A stretch of DNA of 58,244 nt, from positions 1-58,244 of the forward strand of contig CALBJW010000166.1 of assembly GCA_937893145.1 (NCBI GenBank), written 5' to 3'. This stretch comes from an uncultured Prevotellaceae bacterium (GTDB lineage Bacteria; Bacteroidota; Bacteroidia; Bacteroidales; Bacteroidaceae). A model generated the notes under the pieces. It did not search any database. It saw only the letters and a program-made list of their open reading frames with translations, and was not told the origin of the DNA. Positions 23,480-33,090 of the stretch are shown one piece after another. A program made the position numbers and the translations under genes. Each line of letters starts with the position of its first letter. Position 1 is the stretch's first letter.

Positions 23480-26400
23480 ATGAAATTTGTTAAGACACTT
23501 AAGGGATTGATTGCCGCCTTCCTCATGGGAATGGCTTTCATAACCAACGCTGATGCTCAGTCACAGCTCTACCCTCAACATTTCGACCTTAGCGAAATAA
23601 GACTGCTCGACTGCCAGCAGAAGGACATGATGATTCTCAATGCTAAGCTGTTGCTTGAGTATGATGCCGACCGCTTGATGACTCCTTTTATTCGACAAGC
23701 TGGTTTGGGTGCCAAGAGCAGCAGCAAATATTATGGATGGGTGCAGAAGCATCCTTCATTCCAGAACTGGGGACTCGACAGTTGGAGTCTTGAAGGACAT
23801 GTCGGTGGTCACTATGTCACAGCTCTTGCATTGGCATACGCAGCACTTAACAATGAACCTGAATATGCTGCACTTCGCACTCAACTCAAAGAACGCATGG
23901 ACTACTGTGTTGACATCATGAAGGACTGTCAGGATGCATACAAGAACGACACAAAGGGCTTGAAGGGATTCATTGGCGGACAACCAATCAACCAGATATG
24001 GACAGGTCTCTATGCTAACGACCTCACGGAATTCAAGAAGTACGGTGGTTGGGTACCATTCTACTGCCAGCATAAGGTTCTTGCTGGTCTTCGTGATGCC
24101 TACATCTACGGTGGTAGCACTACTGCCCTCGAATGTTTCCGTGGTCTTGCAGACTGGAGCATCAATGTGGTGAGCAAACTTTCAACTGCAGACATGCAGA
24201 CTGTTCTTGGTTGGGAACATGGAGGTATGAACGAAACAATCCTCGATGCATACACTCTCTTTGGAGACAGAAAGTATCTTGTCGGCGCAAAGAAGTACAG
24301 TCATCAGTACATGATAGACGGTATGAAGCAATACAACGCCACTTTCCTCGACGGAAAGCATGCTAATACTCAGGTGCCAAAGTACATTGGTTTTGAACGT
24401 ATCTGGCAAGAAGACAAGATGATGACTGACTACCGAAAGAGTGTTCTCAACTTCTGGGACGATGTAGCATACAAGCGTACCGTATGTATTGGTGGTAACA
24501 GCATCAGCGAACACTTCCAGAGTCATGACAGAGGAAGCCTCTACATCACAAATCTTGAAGGACCAGAATCGTGCAACTCAAACAATATGCTGAAACTTTC
24601 AGAGGATTTGTTTGATGACACTCATGATGTTAAGTATGCAGACTTCTACGAAGCAACGATGTACAACCACATCATGTCAACTCAAGACCCAACAACTGGT
24701 GGCTATGTTTACTTCACTTCACTTCGCCCACAGAGCTACCGCATCTATTCAAAGGTAAATCAGGGCATGTGGTGCTGCGTTGGTACAGGTATGGAGAACC
24801 ACAGCAAGTATGCACACTTTACTTATACTCATTCCAACGATACTCTTTATGTGAACCTCTTCATGCCATCAGAACTCCTGAACGACAGGTTCGGAGTGAA
24901 GCAGGAAACCAACTTCCCATTTGAGCAGAAAACAAAACTCACTGTAACAAAGGGCGAATATGTGCTTGCAGTTCGTAAGCCAAGTTGGACCGAAGGTGGC
25001 GGTCGCTATATATATAATAAGGTAAAGGAGGGCGATGTTATCACAGTTGACCTCCCAATGAAACTCCGCATCGAGGCTTGTCCAGACTATAATGACTATA
25101 TTGCATTCAAGTATGGACCTATACTTCTTGGTGCTCGCACAGATACAGAGAAGACACTCGAAAATGAATATGGAGGAGAAGGACGTATGGACCACTCGCC
25201 TGGTGTTAGAGCAAGCATTCGTCCTCTCTCAACATCACCTCTCATCATCGGCAATCGAAACAATGCGGTTGACAGTGTGAAATTGGTGGATGCAAGCAAA
25301 CTCCTGTTCTCGCTCAAGACATATAATCTCGGAACTATCAAGCTCGAACCATTCAACGACATTCATCATTCACGATATTCTTGCTATTTCTTCCAATCGA
25401 CTCCAGAGGGATACGCAAACAGCACAATGGGTAAGGCTGATGCCGAAGAGAAGGCAATGATAGAGCGTACCCTTGACTTCGTTGCTACTGGTGAGCAACA
25501 GAGTGAGGCTGGTCATGATGCAAAATACTCAGTGACTTCAACAAGTGGCACATATCGTGGCGAGACTTATCGAGATGGTCAGGCTAACAATTATGTTCAG
25601 TATGTACTTGAAAACAAGGAAGGTGCAAAGACAAACGTATCCGTTATGATTCGTCTTATCACAGCAGACAAGAACAGAGCAATGTCTATCTATATCGATG
25701 GTGTAAAGATTGCAGACCATAAGGTTCCTGACACTTACAAGGGTGCAAATGAAAATGGTTTCTATAACATAGAATTCCGCATTCCTGATGAATTGCTCAA
25801 GGACAGCAATGGCAACATAAAGAAGAAGCTGACATTCAAGGCTGTAGCATCAAGCAACACATTGCTTCCAGGTCTTTATTACCTCCGACTCTTGAAGGAC
25901 TACAAAGACAACTCGTACTCATGGAACGGTTTGGACTGGAAGACAGGCGATTCGGGACGAGTAAGTCAAGACAAGTTTAGTTATGATACAGAAAACAATT
26001 ACATAACAATCAAGGCAGGGACAGGCACTAACAATGTCTGTCTCTCCTTAAATACAGAGGACACTGATTATGAGATAAACTCAACTCAGAAGTACCTGGT
26101 AGTGATGGGTGAAGGACTCAGCGTAAGTTCTGGTTCTTCGTTTCTCTGGTGGCTGAACGGTGTGAACAAAGGTTCGAGTGTAGCCCCTACCACAACCAAA
26201 AGTATCAAACGAACAAGAGAAGATGGCAGTTCGTATTACGACAGGGTAATATGCTGGGATATGACTAAGTCTGGAATCGCAGACCATAACGTAGGTGACA
26301 GATTTAGTATCTGTCAAGGAATGACAGTCTTCGGTCTTACTTCAACAACAGGTACTGCAACTATCAAGTACATAGGTTTTGAGGAAAACATAGAAGACTA

Positions 26401-26542
26401 CATTGCAACAGAGACAAGCATCAGCAGCACTACATCAGTATCTAAAGACAACGTGATGTACAACCTTAAAGGTCAACGCATCAGTAGTGCAAAGCCAAAT
26501 GAGATAGTAATTAAGAATGGACAAAAATATTTAGTTCGATGA
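23480..26542 (+). CDS. GH127/GH146-type beta-L-arabinofuranosidase, secreted
   Basis: This is a 1020-aa protein with a signal peptide (to about residue 27, ..NADAQ). Residues about 35-560 form the DUF1680/GH127-like (alpha/alpha)6 barrel, with WSLEGHVGGHYVTALALAYA and the cysteine-bearing motif WCCVGTGMENHSKY, whose Cys acts as nucleophile with zinc in this clan. A beta-sandwich follows (LTVTKGEYVLAVRKPSW), then a DUF4986-like module and a C-terminal carbohydrate-binding-like domain. The tail MYNLKGQRIS..KNGQKYLVR looks like a Prevotella T9SS-type end. It releases beta-L-arabinofuranose from arabinan, arabinogalactan or plant glycoprotein. Its ATGA overlap with the GH43 gene supports joint action on arabinose-containing glycans. 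Confidence 0.9.
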   Translation: MKFVKTLKGLIAAFLMGMAFITNADAQSQLYPQHFDLSEIRLLDCQQKDMMILNAKLLLEYDADRLMTPFIRQAGLGAKSSSKYYGWVQKHPSFQNWGLDSWSLEGHVGGHYVTALALAYAALNNEPEYAALRTQLKERMDYCVDIMKDCQDAYKNDTKGLKGFIGGQPINQIWTGLYANDLTEFKKYGGWVPFYCQHKVLAGLRDAYIYGGSTTALECFRGLADWSINVVSKLSTADMQTVLGWEHGGMNETILDAYTLFGDRKYLVGAKKYSHQYMIDGMKQYNATFLDGKHANTQVPKYIGFERIWQEDKMMTDYRKSVLNFWDDVAYKRTVCIGGNSISEHFQSHDRGSLYITNLEGPESCNSNNMLKLSEDLFDDTHDVKYADFYEATMYNHIMSTQDPTTGGYVYFTSLRPQSYRIYSKVNQGMWCCVGTGMENHSKYAHFTYTHSNDTLYVNLFMPSELLNDRFGVKQETNFPFEQKTKLTVTKGEYVLAVRKPSWTEGGGRYIYNKVKEGDVITVDLPMKLRIEACPDYNDYIAFKYGPILLGARTDTEKTLENEYGGEGRMDHSPGVRASIRPLSTSPLIIGNRNNAVDSVKLVDASKLLFSLKTYNLGTIKLEPFNDIHHSRYSCYFFQSTPEGYANSTMGKADAEEKAMIERTLDFVATGEQQSEAGHDAKYSVTSTSGTYRGETYRDGQANNYVQYVLENKEGAKTNVSVMIRLITADKNRAMSIYIDGVKIADHKVPDTYKGANENGFYNIEFRIPDELLKDSNGNIKKKLTFKAVASSNTLLPGLYYLRLLKDYKDNSYSWNGLDWKTGDSGRVSQDKFSYDTENNYITIKAGTGTNNVCLSLNTEDTDYEINSTQKYLVVMGEGLSVSSGSSFLWWLNGVNKGSSVAPTTTKSIKRTREDGSSYYDRVICWDMTKSGIADHNVGDRFSICQGMTVFGLTSTTGTATIKYIGFEENIEDYIATETSISSTTSVSKDNVMYNLKGQRISSAKPNEIVIKNGQKYLVR

Positions 26543-28038
26543 AAAAAGGTTTTCTTTTCTTAGCATTATGCTTTTCTTTCTGTGTGGTAAAGGCACAGAT
26601 TGTATATTCCGACTATTCAGACCCTGATGTATGTGAGGGAACAAACGGCGATTACTGGTTGACAGCAAGTAGTTTCCAGTGTACTCCTGGTTTGCCAATA
26701 CTCCACTCTACCGACCTTGTGCATTGGGAACTTGTGAACTATGCACTTGAACGACTCGTTCCTGTTGAACACTACAATAGTATTCAACACGGCAACGGTG
26801 TATGGGCTCCAAGCATTCGTTTGCACAACGACACATATTATATATATTGGGGCGACCCAGACTTCGGGGTTTTCATGGTAAAGACTAAGGACCCAATGGG
26901 CAAGTGGGACGAACCTGTATTGGTCATTGAAGGCAAGGGCATCATCGACACTACCCCACTCTGGGACGAGGATGGCAGATGCTATCTGGTGAATGGATGG
27001 GCAAACAGCCGATGTGGATTTAATAGCGTAGTGACAGTTCGCGAATTGTCTGCAGATGGAACAAAGGCGATTGGACAGCCTCAGATGGTATATGATGGTT
27101 ATGTAGTGGGCGACCACACCATTGAAGGACCAAAATTCTATAAGCATGATGGCTATTACTACATCCTTGCTCCTGCGGGAAGTGTGACAACGGGTTGGCA
27201 ACTTGCTCTTCGTTCAAAGAATGTGTACGGTCCATACGAACGCAAGATTGTGTTCAACAAGGATGGTATTCATCAGGGGGGACTCGTAGGTAACAACTTC
27301 ATCTGTTTTCAGGAGATTGGTGCTTATGGCAGAATACTTCACCTTCTCGATGTGAAGTGGACAAATGGTTGGCCAATGATGAGCATCAGCAAGAAGAATA
27401 CTCCACAGCCATTGAAGGTGGCAGATGGAAAGAACAGACATAACCTTGCAAACTCATCCGACCTTAGTTATCAGTGGCATGCTAACTATCAGGAGCATTT
27501 TGGTTTTGCAACAACAACCGGCACAAGAGTGTATGCTCATCATGTGGCAAAGGACAAGAAGAATCTGTGGGACGTACCAAACATGTTCCTCAAGAAGTTT
27601 GATGGAGAGACTTTTTCCGATACTCTACAGCTTACCATCACAGCAAAGGGAGATGGTGACGAGAGCGGTTTCATAATCATGGGACGTGACTACTACCGTT
27701 TGTCTGTTCATTTTGAAAATGGTAACTTCACTCTCAAGCAGATTACTTGTCGAGATGCGGAGAAAGGTAAAGGCGAAACAAGCAAAGACATCTGCCCACT
27801 GAAAACTCGCAGTTATGGAGGTGGGGCAAAGCAGAACTTTGAAACAAAGCTGTCTGTATGCATAAAATGCGAAAAAGATGCTGTCTGCAAGATATCGTAT
27901 AGCACAGACAACAAGCATTTCATCCCACTCCCAGATTCATTCCCTGCACGAGAAGGAAAATGGATTGGTGCGAAATATGGTATATATAGTATAGCACCAG
28001 AAGGCATCACAAAGGGATGGATTGACATGAACAAATGA
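26539..28038 (+). CDS. Secreted GH43-family glycosidase with C-terminal beta-sandwich
   Basis: This is a 499-aa protein with a signal peptide (MKKGFLFLALCFSFCVVKA). The five-bladed propeller shows the GH43 triad: base Asp in SDYSDPDVCEG, pKa-modulating Asp in IDTTPLWDEDG, and acid Glu in HTIEGPKFYKHDGYY. The last ~190 residues (GDGDESGFIIMGRDYYRLSV..) are the GH43 C2/DUF1349-like domain. The likely activity is alpha-L-arabinofuranosidase or beta-xylosidase. It overlaps the GH127 gene by 4 bp (ATGA), so the two are coupled. A perfect 18-bp terminator hairpin follows at 28085. Confidence 0.88.
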   Translation: MKKGFLFLALCFSFCVVKAQIVYSDYSDPDVCEGTNGDYWLTASSFQCTPGLPILHSTDLVHWELVNYALERLVPVEHYNSIQHGNGVWAPSIRLHNDTYYIYWGDPDFGVFMVKTKDPMGKWDEPVLVIEGKGIIDTTPLWDEDGRCYLVNGWANSRCGFNSVVTVRELSADGTKAIGQPQMVYDGYVVGDHTIEGPKFYKHDGYYYILAPAGSVTTGWQLALRSKNVYGPYERKIVFNKDGIHQGGLVGNNFICFQEIGAYGRILHLLDVKWTNGWPMMSISKKNTPQPLKVADGKNRHNLANSSDLSYQWHANYQEHFGFATTTGTRVYAHHVAKDKKNLWDVPNMFLKKFDGETFSDTLQLTITAKGDGDESGFIIMGRDYYRLSVHFENGNFTLKQITCRDAEKGKGETSKDICPLKTRSYGGGAKQNFETKLSVCIKCEKDAVCKISYSTDNKHFIPLPDSFPAREGKWIGAKYGIYSIAPEGITKGWIDMNK

Positions 28039-28084
28039 TGACAAGCACTCAATCCTGAAGTAAAGGGATAGTCATAGGAAACAT

Positions 28085-28137
28085 AAAAACAATATGGTTC
28101 ACCGAAACGAAATGTTTTAGTGAACCATATTGTTTTT
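28085..28137. terminator. Bidirectional terminator with perfect 18-bp stem
   Basis: Bases 28085-28102 and 28120-28137 are exact reverse complements (AAAAACAATATGGTTCAC) around a 17-nt loop, with A and T runs at the base. It separates the GH43 gene from the leftward small gene at 28192. Confidence 0.9.
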
Positions 28138-28191
28138 CAAAAGTAAGGAAAGAACTACTTATCCTTTTTCTCTTTCAAAAGCAAGTGAGAA

Positions 28192-28371
28192 TTAGTTGTT
28201 CCAATCGTTACCCTTTACGAAATCAGAGTTGTCAAGTGCAGATCCTGTACGTTCCTTTGAGAGAGCATCGCTTTCATCTGCAGGAGTTGATACTGCTGCC
28301 AACTGACAAATCATCTGAATTCCTTCAAACTTTGCAGTTTCTGTAATAGGAGTAATGTAAATTTTCTTCAT
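28192..28371 (-). CDS. Small 59-aa protein of the MKK(x)YI(x)P type
   Basis: The frame from the ATG at 28371 to the TAA at 28192 encodes MKKIYITPITETAKFEGIQM and ends KGNDWNN. The opening 'MKKxYxxPxxxxxx' followed by a short hydrophobic stretch (IQMICQLAAVS) and a polar tail is a pattern seen in many short, unnamed Bacteroidales/Prevotella proteins (recollection). It has its own -7 box (28413-28421) and shares the terminator at 28085-28137. Function is unknown; it could be a peptide substrate of secretion or maturation. Confidence 0.65.
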   Translation of the reverse strand: MKKIYITPITETAKFEGIQMICQLAAVSTPADESDALSKERTGSALDNSDFVKGNDWNN

Positions 28372-28412
28372 ATCTTTTATTATTTTTTATTTACTATTTA
28401 TGCATTCTTGGT

Positions 28413-28421
28413 GCAAATGTA
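28413..28421 (-). promoter_or_regulatory. -7 box of the 59-aa gene
   Basis: TACATTTGC on the minus strand, 42 bp upstream of the ATG at 28371. Confidence 0.55.
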
Positions 28422-28522
28422 AGAAATATTATCCAATGTACAATGACTTTGTACTACAAAAATTACATTTTTATTATAAAATATGCGATAATTGAGTCGT
28501 TTTGCAATTTAGAATATAAATT

Positions 28523-29515
28523 CTAACGCTCTTTACACTCAGAAGGCAATGCATCATAAATACATTCGAAATCTTCAATGCACTTGATTATGCTGTCGGT
28601 TTTATCCACAACAGAGAGGATAAGATTCTTATAGTACCCTTTCTTTATCATGTGCTTCATGAATGGAATGACAGGAACTTCTTTAGTCCAGAACTGTGTG
28701 CCGACAAACACCATTGGGCTGGCATAACCAAGTGAAAGGTAATGGTTTTGTACGGCTTCCTGGAATATCTCCTGTATGGTTCCTGCACTTCCTGGCATAT
28801 AGACGAGTCCACCGTAAGCAATGGTGATGATGGCATCTTCACGGACACTGTTGTCAAAGAATTTCGCAATATGTGTGGCAAAAGCACATGGAGGTTCATG
28901 TCCATAGAACCATGTTGGGATAGCAAGACTCTTGTACTCGGTCTTGAGTGGATATTTCCTCAACACCTCGAAAGCTGTTGCCATCCAACCATCATCCTTG
29001 AAGGTAGGAGCCTGAGCAAGTATGCTGACTGCATCATCAACCTCTTCTGATGTTCGACCTGCCATCCACGCTCCCAAATGTGTGGCTTCCATTGCACCAG
29101 GACCACCACCACTAATCATCAAGAAACCTTTCTCGGTAAGTTGTTTGCTCACTTCTACCGTCTGGCGGTATGTTTCATCAGAACGCTTCATGGCATGACC
29201 TCCCATTATTCCGACAACAAGTCGTTCTTCGTAGTTCTCAAGAAAATAATGCATGTGCTTCAACATATCGCAATCGTGCATGGAACGAGCTGCCATCTCA
29301 AATGGGTTGCGAGTTTGTTTGCCCAAAGAACAGACGTGCTTATACACACGAGTATCGTAGCATCGTTCAAAACTTGAAGGGTCGGATGCACGATATTCAT
29401 CGAAAAGTTCCTTTGTTGTATAGAGACTGTTTCGTATAACATCAAAAGGTACAGAACACAAGTAGTGTTGAAATTCACCAAGTTCCTGAAGTGTAATGTC
29501 GCTTGTATTAATCAT
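28523..29515 (-). CDS. LOG-family Rossmann protein (TIGR00725/00730-like)
   Basis: This is a 330-aa protein. The Rossmann core carries GIMGGHAMKRSD, MISGGGPGAMEATHLGA and MPGSAGTIQEIFQEAV. The last corresponds to the PGGxGTxxE phosphoribohydrolase motif, here with Ser for the second Gly. LOG enzymes cleave nucleoside monophosphates such as cytokinin-type AMP derivatives to base plus ribose phosphate. At 330 aa it is longer than the ~190-aa canonical LOG, with an N-terminal helical extension of ~100 residues. Cytoplasmic. -7 box at 29546-29554. Confidence 0.82.
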   Translation of the reverse strand: MINTSDITLQELGEFQHYLCSVPFDVIRNSLYTTKELFDEYRASDPSSFERCYDTRVYKHVCSLGKQTRNPFEMAARSMHDCDMLKHMHYFLENYEERLVVGIMGGHAMKRSDETYRQTVEVSKQLTEKGFLMISGGGPGAMEATHLGAWMAGRTSEEVDDAVSILAQAPTFKDDGWMATAFEVLRKYPLKTEYKSLAIPTWFYGHEPPCAFATHIAKFFDNSVREDAIITIAYGGLVYMPGSAGTIQEIFQEAVQNHYLSLGYASPMVFVGTQFWTKEVPVIPFMKHMIKKGYYKNLILSVVDKTDSIIKCIEDFECIYDALPSECKER

Positions 29516-29545
29516 TTATTTTATGGAAAGGTTATGGTTTCATTG

Positions 29546-29554
29546 GCAAAGATA
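29546..29554 (-). promoter_or_regulatory. -7 box of the LOG-family gene
   Basis: TATCTTTGC on the minus strand, 31 bp upstream of the ATG at 29515. Confidence 0.6.
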
Positions 29555-29618
29555 ACGTTTTTTTAATCATTTATAATATAAATGACTAATTTTTTTGCTT
29601 AGTTTCATTTTTTATGCT

Positions 29619-29626
29619 TATCTTTG
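29619..29626 (+). promoter_or_regulatory. -7 box of the alpha/beta hydrolase-hrpB operon
   Basis: TATCTTTG, 20 bp before the ATG at 29646. It excludes the longer in-frame extension from 29595. Confidence 0.55.
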
Positions 29627-29645
29627 GACAAAAATAAATAAAGAT

Positions 29646-30590
29646 ATGAAAAGAATCTACAAAATTTTACTTATCATCGCAGCAGTTATTCTTGTTGTTT
29701 TGACAGGTGCAAGCATTTACATGCTCAACTATGCTTTAGGACAAGACGAGACATATAGTCAGGATGCAGAAGAAGCAGAACTCAAGGAAAAATATCCTTG
29801 GACTGCAGAGTGGGTGGATAGTCTGCTCAACAATGAGGTGCTTAAAGACACCTTTATCGTAAATGACAAAAATGAGAAACTGCACGCTTTCTACCTTTCT
29901 GCAAAAGAACCAACAAAGAAGACTGCAGTCCTTGTGCATGGCTACAAGGATTGTGCATTCATGATGTTGAGATATGGCTATATCTACAACACAAGTCTTA
30001 ACTATAACATTCTCGTTCCAGACCTTCATGCTCATGGACTTTCGGAAGGAAAGAACATTCAGATGGGATGGAAAGACCGCCTCGATGTGCTCCGTTGGAT
30101 AAGTGTTGCTGATGAAGTGTTTGGTGGAAACACAAAGGTTGTAGTGCATGGCCTCTCTATGGGTGCAGCAACAACAATGATGACTTCGGGCGAAGAGGCT
30201 GTTCCTAACTGCGTGAAGGCATTCATCGAAGACTGCGGTTACACAAGTGTCTGGGATGAATTTAGCGGAGAGATAAAGAACCAATTCGGTCTTCCTGCAT
30301 TCCCACTTCTTAACTGTGCAAGTATTGCTTGTCAACTGAGATACGGATGGAACTTCAAGGAAGCAAGTGCATTGAAGCAAGTAGCGAAGTGCAAGCATCC
30401 AATGCTCTTCATTCATGGTGATAATGATGACTTTGTTCCAAGCTATATGGTTCATCCACTTCATGAAGCTCACCCTGGTCCAAAGGACATTTGGATTGCA
30501 AAGGGGTCGGCTCATGCAATGGCTTATCATGATCATCCTGAGGAATATGTTGAAGTGATTACAAACTATTTGAATAAATACATTAAGTAA
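29646..30590 (+). CDS. Membrane-anchored alpha/beta hydrolase
   Basis: This is a 314-aa protein from the ATG at 29646. An N-terminal hydrophobic segment (ILLIIAAVILVVLTGASIYM) acts as signal anchor or uncleaved signal. The hydrolase domain has VHGYKDCAFMM (oxyanion), HGLSMGAAT (nucleophile Ser), HGDNDDFVP (Asp) and GSAHAMAYHDHP (His), like Bacteroidota S9/BAAT-type hydrolases. The substrate is unknown. The stop is 2 bp from the proposed TTG start of hrpB, so the two are probably co-transcribed. Confidence 0.87.
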   Translation: MKRIYKILLIIAAVILVVLTGASIYMLNYALGQDETYSQDAEEAELKEKYPWTAEWVDSLLNNEVLKDTFIVNDKNEKLHAFYLSAKEPTKKTAVLVHGYKDCAFMMLRYGYIYNTSLNYNILVPDLHAHGLSEGKNIQMGWKDRLDVLRWISVADEVFGGNTKVVVHGLSMGAATTMMTSGEEAVPNCVKAFIEDCGYTSVWDEFSGEIKNQFGLPAFPLLNCASIACQLRYGWNFKEASALKQVAKCKHPMLFIHGDNDDFVPSYMVHPLHEAHPGPKDIWIAKGSAHAMAYHDHPEEYVEVITNYLNKYIK

Positions 30591-30592
30591 TT

Positions 30593-33034
30593 TTGTTATC
30601 CTCTACCCTACCTGCTGCTCAGATTGCAGACAGAGTAAACGCTGAACTAAAGGTCAATTCTTCACTTGTCATTACAGCTCCACCAGGAGCGGGCAAGTCA
30701 ACCTTGCTTCCACTTACGATCCTTGAGGGGTTAGTAAATGGAGGCAAGATTCTTATGCTCGAACCACGAAGACTTGCTGCTCGGCAGATTGCAGAACGAA
30801 TGGCAGAAATGCTTGGAGAAAAGGTAGGCGAAACGGTAGGCTATCGTATTCGATTTGAGAGTTGCGTGTCGGCAAAAACACGAATCGAAGTGCTAACAGA
30901 AGGCATTCTTACTCGAATGCTTATCGACGATTCCACTCTTGAAGGTGTATCGGTTGTCATTTTTGATGAGTTTCACGAACGAAGCATAAACTCGGATGTT
31001 GCACTTGCTCTCACCCGAGAAGCACAGAACATCATTCGTCCAGACCTGAAGATTGTCATCATGTCTGCAACTATTGATGCAACGAACATCTGCTCTGCTC
31101 TCAATGCCCCACTTGTGGAAAGCATGGGAAGGATGTTTCCTGTTGATATAAAGCATGTGGATTGTGACATTTCTGAAACGAGCAAAGTTGATGAAATAGC
31201 CCGAGCTGTTGTTTCTGCTATCCTCTCTGCTCATAGAGAACATGAGGGAGATATCCTCGCATTCTTACCAGGACAAGCAGAAATACAGAAGTGCGAGGAA
31301 ATGCTTGGTGATACTCTTCAAGGCACTCATATATATCCTCTTTATGGATTGCTATCGCAGCAGCAACAAAGACAAGCAATTGCTCCGAGCAAGGAGGGCG
31401 AAAGAAAAGTGGTTCTCGCCACACCAATAGCTGAGACTTCTCTCACCATTCAGGGTGTGAGGATTGTTATCGACTCTGGACTATGCCGCAAACTTGTCTT
31501 CTCTCCTCAAAACGCATTGAGCCATCTTGCTACTGTTCGAATCAGCATGGATATGGCAACTCAAAGAAGTGGACGAGCAGGACGACTCTCTTCTGGTGTT
31601 TGCTACCGACTCTGGAACCTTGCAACAGAACACAGAATGGAGGAATGCAGAACTCCTGAGATTATGGAGGCAGACCTCTCCCCTATGCTTCTTGACATTG
31701 CTTCATGGGGCGAAGCAGACATAGACGAGCTTTCGTGGTTGACTCCCCCACCCCATTCTAATGTGCTACAAGCAAAGAACTTGCTGCAACTTCTCGATGC
31801 TATTGATGACAATGGTAAGGTTACGAAGCATGGACGAGAACTGTCATCTCTTCCTTGTCATCCTCGTATTGCTCAAATGCTTGTTAATGCAGAAAATTGT
31901 AAAAACAAGTCGCTTGCAGCAGATATTGCCGCTCTACTTGAGAGCAAGGACCCGTTTGCTGCACAGAATGATGCAGACATAAATTCTCGTATCACAGCAT
32001 TGAAGCAATTCCGCGAAAGGAAAGAGAAAGCAAACTATTCTTTTGCATTCGCTCAAATCAACAGGATTTCGGAACAATATCGCAGACTTGTTAAGGTCAA
32101 AGAAGATAATTCTCAGCACAACCATTACACTACCGGCAAACTCATTGCCTCTGCATACCCGGAAAGAATTGCAAAAGTAGATGATTCTGCAATAGGACAT
32201 TTCCAGCTTGCAAACGGCACTACTACCCTACTCGACTCTGCGGATGAGTTGTCGTCTCACGATTTCCTTGCAATAGCATCTCTTGGTTCACGCATCTTCC
32301 TTGCTTCTCCACTTAGCACAAACGACCTCACCCCTTTCATAAAACAAAAAGACAACCTCTCTTGGGACAATAAACAATCAGTTATCATCTCAAGGCGTGA
32401 GAATCGTATTGGACGAATACTTCTGAGTACTCAACCCATACAAAACATACCACAAGAGGACATCATACGCACTCTCTGTGAAGCTGCACCAAAGTACGGA
32501 CTTACCATGTTCGACTTCAACGATAAGGTGCAGAACCTGCAACACCGCATACAAGCTGTTGCGAACTGGCATCCAGAACTCGAAATTCCTGATGTGAGTA
32601 CAGAGGCTGTTCTCTCAAGAGCATCAGATTGGCTCCTCACAACAAACGTGAAGAAAGTTGATATGTGTACCTCCATCTGGTCTTTACTCTCCTACGAACA
32701 GCAGCAACAGATTGACAAACTTGCTCCGACTCACATTACTGTTCCTACAGGAAGCAAGATAAAGGTTGAATACAGACAAGGTGCTGAACTGCCAATTCTC
32801 CGAGTTCGACTACAAGAATGTTTTGGTCTTCAAGATACTCCACGAATAGACAACGGCAGAATGCCTGTACTCATGGAACTTCTTTCACCAGGTTTCAAAC
32901 CAGTTCAACTCACACAAGACCTCAAAAACTTCTGGCAAGATACTTACTTCGAGGTACGAAAGGAACTTCGTCGTCGCTATCCTAAGCACTCATGGCCCGA
33001 CAATCCTCTCGATACTCCACCCTCTCGCAAATAA
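30593..33034 (+). CDS. hrpB: ATP-dependent helicase HrpB
   Basis: This 813-aa DEAH-type helicase has the family's usual length. Walker A is APPGAGKST (about residues 29-37), motif II is IFDEFHERS (the DEFH form typical of HrpB), SAT is MSATIDA, and QRSGRAGR is motif VI. The HrpB C-terminal domain with GTTTLLDSADEL and a final WPDNPL follows. Its cellular role is poorly defined; DEAH/RHA helicases act on RNA. The start is a TTG two bases after the preceding stop: the first in-frame ATG lies after Walker A and would remove it, so a non-ATG start is required. Confidence 0.92.
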   Translation: MLSSTLPAAQIADRVNAELKVNSSLVITAPPGAGKSTLLPLTILEGLVNGGKILMLEPRRLAARQIAERMAEMLGEKVGETVGYRIRFESCVSAKTRIEVLTEGILTRMLIDDSTLEGVSVVIFDEFHERSINSDVALALTREAQNIIRPDLKIVIMSATIDATNICSALNAPLVESMGRMFPVDIKHVDCDISETSKVDEIARAVVSAILSAHREHEGDILAFLPGQAEIQKCEEMLGDTLQGTHIYPLYGLLSQQQQRQAIAPSKEGERKVVLATPIAETSLTIQGVRIVIDSGLCRKLVFSPQNALSHLATVRISMDMATQRSGRAGRLSSGVCYRLWNLATEHRMEECRTPEIMEADLSPMLLDIASWGEADIDELSWLTPPPHSNVLQAKNLLQLLDAIDDNGKVTKHGRELSSLPCHPRIAQMLVNAENCKNKSLAADIAALLESKDPFAAQNDADINSRITALKQFRERKEKANYSFAFAQINRISEQYRRLVKVKEDNSQHNHYTTGKLIASAYPERIAKVDDSAIGHFQLANGTTTLLDSADELSSHDFLAIASLGSRIFLASPLSTNDLTPFIKQKDNLSWDNKQSVIISRRENRIGRILLSTQPIQNIPQEDIIRTLCEAAPKYGLTMFDFNDKVQNLQHRIQAVANWHPELEIPDVSTEAVLSRASDWLLTTNVKKVDMCTSIWSLLSYEQQQQIDKLAPTHITVPTGSKIKVEYRQGAELPILRVRLQECFGLQDTPRIDNGRMPVLMELLSPGFKPVQLTQDLKNFWQDTYFEVRKELRRRYPKHSWPDNPLDTPPSRK

Positions 33035-33051
33035 TTTTCATCATCAACGTT

Positions 33052-33071
33052 CTCGTTCAATCTTGAACGAG
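33052..33071. promoter_or_regulatory. Palindrome between hrpB and the FKBP gene
   Basis: CTCGTTCAATCTTGAACGAG: 9-bp arms with 2 bp between, 19 bp before the FKBP start. Too tight for an RNA hairpin, so a dimeric repressor site is more likely. Role unproven. Confidence 0.35.
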
Positions 33072-33090
33072 CAATATAACAAATATAATT

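Noticed and set aside
29736..30536. 266-aa open frame antisense to the alpha/beta hydrolase
   Set aside because: Opposite-strand shadow of a gene with an intact Ser-Asp-His triad.
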